IMG/VR virus record: IMGVR_UViG_3300032213_001931
Span: 1 to 60,245 of that record
Source of the DNA: a virus
DNA length: 60,245 nucleotides
Reading direction: 5' to 3' (one strand)
The notes beneath the pieces were generated by a model. It did no database searches and had not been told where the DNA came from. It saw only the letters and a list, made by a program, of their open reading frames with translations. The translations under genes and the position numbers were made by a program. Below, piece after piece: positions 8,510 through 16,994 of this stretch (its first letter is position 1; the number at the start of each line of letters is the position of its first letter).

Positions 8510-9267
8510 TTATCTATGTATTTGTAGTTATTTTCATTGTAATTAAATAATAAACTAAATGTTGACACATTACTATTACATATTATTTTATAATCAGTTA
8601 ATGATAAACAATACGAATCAATTAATACTTGTTCGGCTAATTTAATTTTGTCAAAATTATAATCATTATGGAAATGAATTGCTTGAGTGCCTAAACTTCT
8701 AAAACATTCATTATAAGTTAATTTATCCTGAAATTTGTCAATAAATTTGTTAAGAGTTAATTGGCTATCTGTTATTAAAAAAATTTTATCAAATCCGTTA
8801 TCAACGTAAAATTTTTCAACCATTCCAATTAGAATATCATCATTTACTATTGTGGTGATATCTCCATGGTCAGTTTTTCTTTGTTGTACCCCTAAAACTT
8901 TTAAGTTGGTATCAAATGGAATTAACACTTTCTGAAAAAAAGGGCTATCTAATAACTTAATTTGTTTAATTGCGTCACTACCCCTTTTAAGTTGTTCGTG
9001 AGTATTATTTAAATCAAAATAAATACCATATGGACATGTACTATTATTTAGTGAATAATGATATTCATTAAAATTTTGGTTACTATTAAAAAAGTAATCA
9101 AATAAATTAAAATTACTTGATTGATATAGATTATTAACCCAATCTATATTGTATGTCGATATATTGTTATCTTGTAAATAAATTACTGATGGTAAAATTC
9201 CGTGAAGCAAATCAGAAAAAAACCCTCTATTAGTATTATGTGAAATAATTTTATAATTTTGGTTCAT
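8506..9267 (-). CDS. Probable fucosyltransferase-like GT-B protein (GT23/O-FucT-like)
   Basis: A 253-residue protein with an N-terminal NRGFFSDLLHGILPSVIYLQ block, resembling the start of viral and bacterial O-FucT/GT23-like proteins. GVQQRKTDHGD near 124-134 occupies the place of the GDP-fucose-binding HxxRxTDH motif, with Gln instead of the first His. KIFLITDS, a further His-rich segment and CNSNVSTFSLLFN, like the terminal Ser/Thr phosphate-binding loop, follow. The co-location of gmd and fcl fits a GDP-fucose or GDP-colitose donor. Similarity is weak, so this is a fold-level call. Confidence 0.5.
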   Translation of the reverse strand: MNQNYKIISHNTNRGFFSDLLHGILPSVIYLQDNNISTYNIDWVNNLYQSSNFNLFDYFFNSNQNFNEYHYSLNNSTCPYGIYFDLNNTHEQLKRGSDAIKQIKLLDSPFFQKVLIPFDTNLKVLGVQQRKTDHGDITTIVNDDILIGMVEKFYVDNGFDKIFLITDSQLTLNKFIDKFQDKLTYNECFRSLGTQAIHFHNDYNFDKIKLAEQVLIDSYCLSLTDYKIICNSNVSTFSLLFNYNENNYKYIDK

Positions 9268-9271
9268 AATG

Positions 9272-10432
9272 TTATAATATTCTATTCACAATATCACATA
9301 TAAAAATAATATCCTCGTCACTTAATTCTGCATGATTTGGTAAATAAAGTCCAAAATTATGAACCTTTGTTGCGTTTGGTAATAAAGACTTACCATATTT
9401 TTCATACCAGAATGGTTGTTCCGTCATTGAGCCACAAATCAGTGGTCGGCATTCTATATCATTTTTTTGTAATTCAAGAACTAATGAATCAATTTTATCT
9501 GTGATTATAGGATATGCAAAATTTGACACATAAGAATCATTAGGTGGAGTTATTTTCCAAATACTATCTTTAATTAATTTATTATATAGGTCAAAATTAT
9601 CTTTTCTTTTTGAAACTATTTTATTAATTGAATCCATTTGATTTATACCAATAAATGCCTGTAAATCAGTACTTCTTAAATTAAAACCTGGATAATAAAA
9701 CGTATATAATGCTCTAAAATCTCCAACGTCATATTTTTTTCTAATATCTTGTTTTTTTGATTCAGGTAAATCTCTGTCCCATCCATGACTTCTAATTGAC
9801 AATAAAATATGATAAAAATCTTCATCGTCAGTACAAACCATTCCACCTTCAATAGTTGAAATGTGGTGACCGAAATAAAAAGAAAACGATGACATCAGAC
9901 CTAACGTACCTAATTTTTTACCTTTATATTCAGAACCAACAGATTCGCAAGTATCCTCAAGAAGTAGGATGTCATTTTCATTACAAATTTGGATTATTTC
10001 ATCCATATGATTAGGTATCCCTAAAACATGTACTAATATAATACTTGATGGATTATGCTCTGAAATTAATTTTTTTAAATGATTAATATCTAAACCTAAA
10101 TTATTTTCATCACAATCACACATAATTGGTTCAAATCCCAATTGCATTGCTGGAGATACTGTTGTAACCCATGAAACTGAAGGTACAATTATTTTATTAT
10201 TTTTTAATTTACCTGATAATAATAACGAGTAAAACATTGCTAAATTTGCAGATGAACCTGAGTTAAGATAAACTGAGTATTTAACCCCAAGCCATGAAGA
10301 CCAACTTTTTTCAAATTCATCAGTTAAATTTCCTTTAGTTAATTTTGGGTTAGTCTTTAGCCACTCAATTAAATTATTAATGTGTGATTCGTTAATGGTG
10401 TCTTTAACTAATGTTATTTTTTTTTGTGTCAT
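9272..10432 (-). CDS. colD: ColD-like GDP-4-keto-6-deoxymannose 3-dehydratase
   Basis: A 386-residue DegT/DnrJ/EryC1/StrS-fold PLP/PMP enzyme. In aminotransferases of the fold the cofactor Lys sits in SFxxxKxxTxxEGG; here it is His189 in SFYFGHHISTIEGG. That Lys-to-His change is the hallmark of ColD, which removes the C3 hydroxyl of GDP-4-keto-6-deoxymannose on the way to GDP-L-colitose. Other blocks match ColD closely as I recall it: NSGSSANLAMF, IVPSVSWVTT, LLEDTCESVGS, TDDEDFYHILLSIRSHGW and IECRPLICG. The substrate is exactly the product of the gmd gene in this operon. A transaminase role is unlikely without the Lys. CDP-sugar E1/RfbH-like activity is a less likely alternative, since no iron-sulphur cysteines are seen. 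Confidence 0.88.
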   Translation of the reverse strand: MTQKKITLVKDTINESHINNLIEWLKTNPKLTKGNLTDEFEKSWSSWLGVKYSVYLNSGSSANLAMFYSLLLSGKLKNNKIIVPSVSWVTTVSPAMQLGFEPIMCDCDENNLGLDINHLKKLISEHNPSSIILVHVLGIPNHMDEIIQICNENDILLLEDTCESVGSEYKGKKLGTLGLMSSFSFYFGHHISTIEGGMVCTDDEDFYHILLSIRSHGWDRDLPESKKQDIRKKYDVGDFRALYTFYYPGFNLRSTDLQAFIGINQMDSINKIVSKRKDNFDLYNKLIKDSIWKITPPNDSYVSNFAYPIITDKIDSLVLELQKNDIECRPLICGSMTEQPFWYEKYGKSLLPNATKVHNFGLYLPNHAELSDEDIIFICDIVNRIL

Positions 10433-11186
10433 AATATGTTAAATTTAGTAATTCTTCATAATTTGAATATTTTATCTTAGAAAAATAATCTCTTCTACTA
10501 TTCGATAATGAGTTTGATTCGTCAAATGAAATATAGTCAATATAATTAAGATTGGAAATAGAGTACAAATCTTTTATGAATTCTCCAACATTGATTAGCT
10601 CCCCACTACCAATCAATAAATCTTCATTTGTTAATATCGAATGTTTAACAATGACTGATGGATGTATTAAATCTCTATAAAAATTAACATTACCTACCGA
10701 TATTTTTTGTTTATTAATTAATGAATCAAAAATTTTACCAAATAAAAACCCACTATTTCTATAAGGGGAATTAAAATTAAACGGGTAAATTATAACTACA
10801 TTATTATATTTTTCACGATATTCATTTATGTAATCTGATAAAATTTCTTTTGATTTTATGTAAGGAGAATAACCATAATTATATTTCATATCAATAGAAA
10901 CTTCCCCATCGTAGTTGTTCCACAATTCAGATGTTGAATATATCACTACTTGGTTACAAGAATCCTTTATTGAATCAATAACTGATAATGTGTAAGTCAC
11001 ATTCACATCAACATAAAAATTTTCAGTTTCATTTAAAAATGTTTTTTGTTCTGCAAATAATATGAAAATTTTGTCATATTTTTTTTTATTAATTTCATCG
11101 TAATTTATATTACGAGATGAAATCCTATCAAAATCTTTTGGAAAATAAAAACTTAATTGAGAGGTATCTCCGATTATTAAATTCAT
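10404..11186 (-). CDS. Divergent SDR-family sugar-nucleotide enzyme
   Basis: A 260-residue protein from the ATG at 11186, which starts MNLIIGDTSQ and sits 7 bases after the upstream stop. The frame is open to 11228, but that would overlap the upstream gene. The N-terminal Rossmann glycine loop is degenerate. VVIYSTSELWNN and Tyr-x3-Lys (YIKSK, about Tyr109/Lys113) followed by IIYPFNFNSPYRNSGFLFG place it in the extended SDR fold, as does FYRDLIHPSVIV. It overlaps the colD start by 29 bases, so the two may act together, for example as a reductase after 3-dehydration. Substrate is unknown. Confidence 0.6.
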   Translation of the reverse strand: MNLIIGDTSQLSFYFPKDFDRISSRNINYDEINKKKYDKIFILFAEQKTFLNETENFYVDVNVTYTLSVIDSIKDSCNQVVIYSTSELWNNYDGEVSIDMKYNYGYSPYIKSKEILSDYINEYREKYNNVVIIYPFNFNSPYRNSGFLFGKIFDSLINKQKISVGNVNFYRDLIHPSVIVKHSILTNEDLLIGSGELINVGEFIKDLYSISNLNYIDYISFDESNSLSNSRRDYFSKIKYSNYEELLNLTYYDTKKNNIS

Positions 11187-11193
11187 ACAATAA

Positions 11194-11556
11194 TTAAAAT
11201 CCTTTGTATTGTTTAACTGAATCTTCAATTAATGATTTTCCATTAATTATTGAATTCTCAACCATACGATTAATTGCCTGTACGTATTTAGGCCTTTTAA
11301 TTTTAAAACAGATATCAATTTTCTTTTTTAGTTCTGCAATTTCAGAGTCACTTTTTGCGACGCTAATTGAATCCTCCAAATACCACATTCGACAATGGAG
11401 TATTGATAATTTCTCAATCACTTCACCTAAATTATCGGTTTCAATAATATCATCTGGTAACTCAACATTTTTATTTTTATTTAAAATTTCTAAAATTTTA
11501 GATTCAATTATTTTTTCTATATTTTCGCCAATCATACTAATTAATTTATTATACAA
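11194..11556 (-). CDS. Small DUF4254-like protein, copy 2
   Basis: A 120-residue helical protein with EKLSILHCRMWYLEDSIS near 49-66, a Lys/Glu-rich helix and KYVQAINRMVENSI. The order of motifs is the same as in the protein at 7233-7634, and both resemble DUF4254, a family of unknown function seen in polysaccharide loci. An alternative start at the ATG at 11535 (MIGENIEK) would give 113 residues and remove the 16-base overlap with the upstream gene; I cannot choose between them from sequence. Confidence 0.55.
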   Translation of the reverse strand: MYNKLISMIGENIEKIIESKILEILNKNKNVELPDDIIETDNLGEVIEKLSILHCRMWYLEDSISVAKSDSEIAELKKKIDICFKIKRPKYVQAINRMVENSIINGKSLIEDSVKQYKGF

Positions 11557-12404
11557 TTTTTTATTGTTTCTTTAATAATTGTCATGTCAAAATTATTTGA
11601 CCATAAAAATTTTGCTTTTATATCTGAGTAGAATCTACCTTCGTTAGGATTATAACTAAATGCAATAAAAGTTTTATTAGTATCTAACAAATTTTGTTTT
11701 ATTTGTGCAAAACAATAAGGACCTGATGCTCTACCAATGATAACATCGCAAAATGTTGAGATTTGGCTAATATATAGTAAATCGGGTAAAATTTGAGTAA
11801 TTGAATCTACATTTATCATGTTTGAGTTTACACAAGGAACTGATTTTGTACAAATAAATAACACATCTGGATACTCATAAGATAATTCAGTTATTACTGG
11901 GTAAAAATCAAAATTATAAGATTGACTTGAATGAACATCTCCATTAGAAATTAAAATAATTTTTTTGTATTTTTCTTTAAGTTCAACCATTTGGGAATTA
12001 ATGGTTTCATATTTTGGTAAATTACTAAAATTAACACTTGGTAAATATTCTTCGATATGGTTAACAGAAATGTCTAAAGATTGACAAATATCTTTAGTTA
12101 ATTCCATGTGATTTTCAAAAGAACACCCGGCATTAATTCGATTAGTATAGGTCATACCACCTTGACCTAACCAAGTATTAACTGCGTTATATTTTAAACT
12201 ATCAGAAAAATGGTCGTGTGTTTGAAATTCTAAAGGTATACCTTGAATCTCTTCAACATCTTCCATATCTTGGAATAAAGGCGGATTTAAATTATGATAA
12301 AATTTAACATGAAATTTAGTTTTTAATAACTCAGTTACCATTCTTGAAAACAACATGTCTCCATTATGGAAGTGGTTGTATAAATTAATAGTTGGTTTTG
12401 ACAT
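11541..12404 (-). CDS. Putative GT-B glycosyltransferase, heptosyltransferase (GT9)-like
   Basis: A 287-residue protein beginning MSKPTINLYNHFHNGDMLFSR. The N-terminal Asn-His-Phe-His-Asn-Gly-Asp region resembles the IGDxL start of GT9-like enzymes. KKIILISNGDVHSSQ is a likely donor-domain strand and loop, ELSYEYPDVLFICT a helix-strand unit, and CDVIIGRASGPYCFAQ matches the phosphate-binding region of the GT9/GT30 C-domain. No membrane segment is seen. It lies among other transferases in the operon. A heptose donor would fit the RfaE-like kinase at 6497-7231, but that is inference. Confidence 0.45.
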   Translation of the reverse strand: MSKPTINLYNHFHNGDMLFSRMVTELLKTKFHVKFYHNLNPPLFQDMEDVEEIQGIPLEFQTHDHFSDSLKYNAVNTWLGQGGMTYTNRINAGCSFENHMELTKDICQSLDISVNHIEEYLPSVNFSNLPKYETINSQMVELKEKYKKIILISNGDVHSSQSYNFDFYPVITELSYEYPDVLFICTKSVPCVNSNMINVDSITQILPDLLYISQISTFCDVIIGRASGPYCFAQIKQNLLDTNKTFIAFSYNPNEGRFYSDIKAKFLWSNNFDMTIIKETIKNCIIN

Positions 12405-12411
12405 TTTTTAT

Positions 12412-13218
12412 TTAAAGATATTTTTTAATATAATTTATATAAATAAAATTTTCAGGACATATGTAAGATTTAACCCTTTCAAAATTATCATTTATTGCAT
12501 TAATTTTAGATACATAAAGTTCTTTAGTCAAGTCATTTAATGATATATCGTCTAAAAATAATATACCATCAGGATTAAAATGATTTAATATATTTTTAGT
12601 TCCTTTATACACTGGTATGGTACCAGTCGCAAAACAATCTAATATTTTTTCAGTAAAATATGTATCTCTAGTATCGTTTTCAACGCAAATTGAAAACATA
12701 TAATCGTTAAGTGCGTCTTCTTTATTTTCTATCGGAAAAAAACCTCGTCCAAAAACATCAATAGTATTTCTAACTGACTCTGCGTAATTACATCTAAAAA
12801 TTTGTTGAGGGGTCATTTGTTTATTTGATGTAATCATTGATATTAATTTTGTTTTTTCATGTACCGATGGTGATTTTATCCATGACCCCATAGCTGGGAC
12901 CCATTTAAATTTACTATGTAGACTTAAAAGTGATTCATTATAAGTAAAAATTAATTCATATGTGTCAAGTATTGCGTCTAAATGATTTTGTACTAGTTCA
13001 AAAGAATTATTATTAAAATAATGTGATTCTAATAACCATAAAAATTTAATTTTACCATCATTTTTTTCATTAATACCTTTAAACATATCAAAATCAATAT
13101 AAAATGATATATCATTTTTTTTACTGAAAAAATCCCATTCAAAATAGTCACATTTTTGGTTTACGGTTGATGATATATCATGCGAAAATTGTGGAGATAA
13201 CATATTAATTTTCTTCAT
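12412..13218 (-). CDS. GT10-family fucosyltransferase
   Basis: A 268-residue protein with the GT10 donor-binding block at residues 172-206: DYMFSICVENDTRDTYFTEK, then an AxGTIPVYKG-like stretch. This matches the GT10 pattern in which a Glu-Asn pair, Tyr and TEK bind GDP-fucose. FLWLLESHYF and VPAMGSWI lie in the N-terminal acceptor domain. GT10 enzymes add L-fucose in alpha-1,3 or alpha-1,4 linkage. It lacks a membrane anchor and the C-terminal heptad repeats of Helicobacter FucT. It overlaps the GT11 gene by 14 bases; with fcl and gmd present, a GDP-fucose or GDP-colitose donor is plausible. Confidence 0.85.
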   Translation of the reverse strand: MKKINMLSPQFSHDISSTVNQKCDYFEWDFFSKKNDISFYIDFDMFKGINEKNDGKIKFLWLLESHYFNNNSFELVQNHLDAILDTYELIFTYNESLLSLHSKFKWVPAMGSWIKSPSVHEKTKLISMITSNKQMTPQQIFRCNYAESVRNTIDVFGRGFFPIENKEDALNDYMFSICVENDTRDTYFTEKILDCFATGTIPVYKGTKNILNHFNPDGILFLDDISLNDLTKELYVSKINAINDNFERVKSYICPENFIYINYIKKYL

Positions 13219-14041
13219 ACACTAATTTATTATTTTTATATATTACATTTATTTTATTCCAATCTGCTTCATATATGTCATTATAATTTTGTTCACCCAT
13301 TGGTCCAAACCAAACACTCGGTACAAAAACTTTTTTATCAGTATTTTTGTTTAAAAAACTACCCCACCATGAAAAAGATGAATTAGACATAATATTATGA
13401 TTACACATACTAATTAACCATAAATCTTCATAATCATCAAGCTCATTAACAATAGTCATATTTGTATAATTCAAATTATCTTTAACCCATTCAATATCAT
13501 CTGAAAAAACAAACAGATGACTATAATTTCCAATTAATTTAATACAATGGTCAATATATGTTTTATCAATAACTGGTAATATATTTCCGATATTTAAATA
13601 ATCTCCTCTTCTGACATGTATAGAAACTGTATTTTTATTATTAATTTCAGGATATTTTTCTTTTAATTTAGACACTTCATTATCATTAGGTTGGAATAAT
13701 TCTGAAATTATATCATTAAATCCTAAAAAATTTTTACTACTTTGAAAGTACCCAAAAAATTGTATTGGATTGTCCCATTTTAAATTTAAATTAACATATT
13801 GCCAAGGTGATTCAACTACAGTATAACCATTTAATTCATCTACAAATTTAATCTTTTTAAAAATATTATTTAGATATTTTGTCGGTTGGTGGGCTTGCAT
13901 TGGAGTGTAGGCAGTTGGCACGAATAAAGATGGTACACTATTTTTTAAACCTTGTGATATTGCGTGAGATATTTGAAACATTTGATTTCCTAACCCACCC
14001 ATTAAATGGGCGGTTGAAAATACCTTTGGTATTGTATTCAT
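13205..14041 (-). CDS. GT11-family alpha-1,2-fucosyltransferase
   Basis: A 278-residue protein with all the GT11 signatures: GGLGNQMFQ at 15-23, the GDP-binding HVRRGDY at 142-148, SDDIEWVK and the C-terminal SNSSFSWWG. GT11 enzymes transfer L-fucose, and E. coli O55 WbgN transfers the colitose unit, in alpha-1,2 linkage to galactose. Length is typical. It overlaps both flanking genes by a few bases. The donor could be GDP-fucose or GDP-colitose, since the operon encodes candidate routes to both. Confidence 0.92.
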   Translation of the reverse strand: MNTIPKVFSTAHLMGGLGNQMFQISHAISQGLKNSVPSLFVPTAYTPMQAHQPTKYLNNIFKKIKFVDELNGYTVVESPWQYVNLNLKWDNPIQFFGYFQSSKNFLGFNDIISELFQPNDNEVSKLKEKYPEINNKNTVSIHVRRGDYLNIGNILPVIDKTYIDHCIKLIGNYSHLFVFSDDIEWVKDNLNYTNMTIVNELDDYEDLWLISMCNHNIMSNSSFSWWGSFLNKNTDKKVFVPSVWFGPMGEQNYNDIYEADWNKINVIYKNNKLVYEEN

Positions 14042-14769
14042 AATGGTTTATAAGGTTTTTTATTTCTAATAGTTTGAGCGTTCATTAATTGAAAATTTAC
14101 ACCACCACCCGCACTTCCTGGTTTATGTTCATTAAGTGGACTTTCAGCGTTATAAACTAATAATAATTTTGGTATAAATTCATAATGATTATTTCCCGCC
14201 ATTTCTACCATAGGTAAACTATATGCAACGTCAGGTGCTGATTTAAAATATTCTTGATTTTCATCTAAAAAAGACTCTTCATCAATACTTCTCCATAAAT
14301 GAGCTTTCCAAGTTCTTAAATGTGAAAAAGTAAAAACATCTTGTCTAACTGTTTTATAATTAACTTTAGATGAAAATCCAAACTGACCATTAGAATATAC
14401 AAAACTTCCATTAGTTAACCATAATTTTTTATTATTTGTATATTTTTCATTAATTGTCATTAATACTGAGTCATCAAAAAACCAATCGTCACCATCCAAT
14501 TCAACAATAATATCTTCATCATTAATTAATGATTCATCCATTATTAATTCATCCATATTTTTAAGTTTGAATTTTTTTTCAGAATTTTTAATTAATGTAA
14601 ATCTATTATCATCTTTAATTAAATCTGTTATAATTTGAACGGTATTATCTGTTGACATATCATCAATTAAAAAAACCTTAAAATTTTTATGGGTTTGGTT
14701 TTTAATTGAGTTAATACAATTTTTAACATATTCACCAGGATTCCAAAAACAACTAATTATTGTTACCAT
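14038..14769 (-). CDS. GT2-family glycosyltransferase
   Basis: A 243-residue GT-A fold transferase. The N-terminus MVTIISCFWNPGEYVKNCINSI with SIKNQTHKNFKVFLIDDMSTDNT is the nucleotide-binding start of GT2. Asp-x-Asp appears as ELDGDDWFFDD near 90-100, where the Asp pair binds the metal and donor phosphate. The C-terminal part is shorter than in membrane-bound polymerising GT2 enzymes and has no transmembrane segment, suggesting a single-addition enzyme in the cytosol. The donor sugar is not readable. It overlaps the GT11 gene by 4 bases. Confidence 0.88.
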   Translation of the reverse strand: MVTIISCFWNPGEYVKNCINSIKNQTHKNFKVFLIDDMSTDNTVQIITDLIKDDNRFTLIKNSEKKFKLKNMDELIMDESLINDEDIIVELDGDDWFFDDSVLMTINEKYTNNKKLWLTNGSFVYSNGQFGFSSKVNYKTVRQDVFTFSHLRTWKAHLWRSIDEESFLDENQEYFKSAPDVAYSLPMVEMAGNNHYEFIPKLLLVYNAESPLNEHKPGSAGGGVNFQLMNAQTIRNKKPYKPL

Positions 14770-14772
14770 ATT

Positions 14773-16410
14773 TTAACTGTTTAATACGTCAAGTATTTTA
14801 TTTTTTATTTCTTTAGATACATTTGACGATTTAAATTTATCTATATCTTTAGGGACATTAAATAATTCTTTACTAATTATGTTACCCATATTATCCACAT
14901 TATATATCCATCCTGGTTTACCACACATCCACCCTTCAATAGTGGTTCTACCTAAAAGTATTCCTGCTGTTTCAGAACATTTGTGAATATACTTGTCCAC
15001 ATCTAAAGTAGGACCATGAAATTTTACATGTGGATTTTTAGTAATATCTGAAAGAAAATTTGATTTATTTTCACCAACTAACCATAATTCTTTATTGTTT
15101 TCTTTAGTATACTGAACTAAATTTCGTATAGTTTTTTCACGTAGGTAATCTATTGACCCAACAAATAAAACATAATTTTCAGAATTTAAATTTTTATTAA
15201 AAAATTTAGTTTCATCTATAGGATTATAGATGACATCAATCATACTTTCAGGTATGTTAAAATTAGATATAATGTGTTCTTTAATTTCAGGTCTAATTGC
15301 TATGTATTTTTTAATTGATTGATGAATAACCGGGTTTTCTAATTCAATTACCTCAGAATGTATTGTGGATATTTTACTGACATTTGGATATAACATATTC
15401 ATTAAATCAACAATAGGTTTATGTTGGCAGTGAATGATATCAAAATGTGTATCTGATATTTTATAATAATTGTTTGGTATTGATGGTTTTGGACCTTCAG
15501 GTGTCATCAAAATCCATTTACCATCACCTAATTTATAACCAGGGGTTTCTTTAATATTTTTAACTTTAATACCTAATTTAGTAGCCATTAACACTAATGG
15601 TCCATTAGTTTCAGATGCAACGATTGTTACATCACAGTTTTGTTTTATCAAATTTTTAGCAAGTTCAAAGACATACATTTCAGAACCTGTAAATTTTTGA
15701 AAAAATAAACATGATATTAACACGTTTAATTTACTATCTTCGGTAAATTTTACTTTTTTAGGTAAAAATTCCGAATATTTTTCAGCAAACAAATTTCGAT
15801 TTTCTTCCCACTTTTCATTTGTCATTCCGATAGATTTATGTGTTAATCGGATATTAGTTAAAACACCAATTTTAACATTTTCTAAGAAATTTTTAAAACA
15901 AAAATTAACATCATACATGTGAAATCCACTAACCGTATCATCAAAATTTGATTTAATCTTTTGTTTGTTAATTGAAATAAATACACCATCAACAACAACA
16001 ACTTCTTTAATATCATTTGACAATGAATCTGAATATTTTGATTCCCATTTTTTACCTTCAGATTCGTGATTTACTATCCCATACATCTTTGACCTATCTT
16101 CCCACCACATTCCACTTTTTGGCATTTCTGTTGTACCCGCCATACCTAAAATTCCGTAATCAGAATTTCTATCAAATTGTTTTACTAATTTTGACGCCCA
16201 ATTATTAGTATCAAAATAGATATCGTCATGACATAATACCACAATATCAAAATTAGACTCAGATATAATTTCGTTATAAACTTGTGAAAGATTTTTTTCA
16301 CCATTGTTTACCTTTTCAATAATTTGAACTTTGGGGTGACCCGAAGATTTTTTTAAATACTCTTGAAATTCAGGATTAGAATTTCGTGTACTATATCCTA
16401 TTGTTATCAT
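14773..16410 (-). CDS. Two-domain glycosyltransferase (GT2-like plus GT4-like)
   Basis: A 545-residue fusion. Residues 1 to about 210 look like the Glyco_tranf_2_5 (StrF-like) GT-A domain: MITIGYSTR, a long helix, FDIVVLCHDDIYFD with an Asp pair, and GVFISINK. From about 228 a second GT-B domain begins (LNVLISCLFFQKFTGSEMYVFELAK). It has the GT4 features SKISTIHSE, VIYNPIDETKF, VGSIDYLREK and GILLGRTTIEGWMCGKPGW, in which Glu and Gly contact the donor. One chain could add two sugars in sequence. No membrane segments are visible. It overlaps the dUTPase gene by 4 bases. Confidence 0.85.
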   Translation of the reverse strand: MITIGYSTRNSNPEFQEYLKKSSGHPKVQIIEKVNNGEKNLSQVYNEIISESNFDIVVLCHDDIYFDTNNWASKLVKQFDRNSDYGILGMAGTTEMPKSGMWWEDRSKMYGIVNHESEGKKWESKYSDSLSNDIKEVVVVDGVFISINKQKIKSNFDDTVSGFHMYDVNFCFKNFLENVKIGVLTNIRLTHKSIGMTNEKWEENRNLFAEKYSEFLPKKVKFTEDSKLNVLISCLFFQKFTGSEMYVFELAKNLIKQNCDVTIVASETNGPLVLMATKLGIKVKNIKETPGYKLGDGKWILMTPEGPKPSIPNNYYKISDTHFDIIHCQHKPIVDLMNMLYPNVSKISTIHSEVIELENPVIHQSIKKYIAIRPEIKEHIISNFNIPESMIDVIYNPIDETKFFNKNLNSENYVLFVGSIDYLREKTIRNLVQYTKENNKELWLVGENKSNFLSDITKNPHVKFHGPTLDVDKYIHKCSETAGILLGRTTIEGWMCGKPGWIYNVDNMGNIISKELFNVPKDIDKFKSSNVSKEIKNKILDVLNS

Positions 16411-16994
16411 ATTCCTGTACTTCCAAAACCGTTATTACCTCTATCTTTTGTTTCGATATTGTCTACTTTATTAAAGTTAACCCATCGTCCTGTAACACAT
16501 CTTGCAACAACTGCTTGAGCTACTTTCATCCCCTTTTCAATTTTAAACTCCGATTGATTTGTATTAAAAATAATAACTTTAATTTCACCAGTATAACCTT
16601 CATCGACTGTACCAGGTGAATTTAAAACCATTAAACCTTGATTGATAGCCAAACCACTTTTTGACCTAACTTGAACTTCAAAATCTTGAGGTAAATCAAA
16701 ATAGATACCTGTTGGAACTAATACTCTACCAAACGCAGGTATTATTATTTCTTCAGTTGAGTATAAATCAAATCCGCTATCAGATTCATAATTATATAAT
16801 AAATCCTTACCTGATGAGGAAACATAAGTAATGGTTATTTTACCATCTAAATTTTCATCAAATGTTTTATCAAGTTCGTTAAAATCAATTTCATTTTCAA
16901 AATTGTAATCTTCGTCAAGTTCTGAAAATTTATTTTCATCTAAAAATTTTTTTATCTCGTCTAATTCTTTTTTAAAATCAAATTCTTCACTCAT
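16407..16994 (-). CDS. dut: dUTPase (deoxyuridine triphosphatase) with acidic N-terminal extension
   Basis: Hydrolyses dUTP to dUMP and pyrophosphate, keeping uracil out of DNA and feeding dTMP synthesis. All five trimeric dUTPase motifs are present in order: SGFDLYS 73-79, RSKSGLA 110-116, GTVDEGYTGEI 128-138 (catalytic Asp131), KGMKVAQ 154-160 and the C-terminal RGNNGFGSTG 185-194. The first 50 or so residues are an extra Glu/Asp-rich segment absent from the core family; its role is unknown. It lies within the glycan operon, between a glycosyltransferase and an exonuclease, with 4-base overlaps on both sides. Confidence 0.95.
   Translation of the reverse strand: MSEEFDFKKELDEIKKFLDENKFSELDEDYNFENEIDFNELDKTFDENLDGKITITYVSSSGKDLLYNYESDSGFDLYSTEEIIIPAFGRVLVPTGIYFDLPQDFEVQVRSKSGLAINQGLMVLNSPGTVDEGYTGEIKVIIFNTNQSEFKIEKGMKVAQAVVARCVTGRWVNFNKVDNIETKDRGNNGFGSTGI

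Noticed and set aside
9272-10432. Reading the DegT/DnrJ-fold protein as a perosamine or other sugar aminotransferase
   Set aside because: The Schiff-base Lys is replaced by His, which is incompatible with ordinary transamination and matches ColD.
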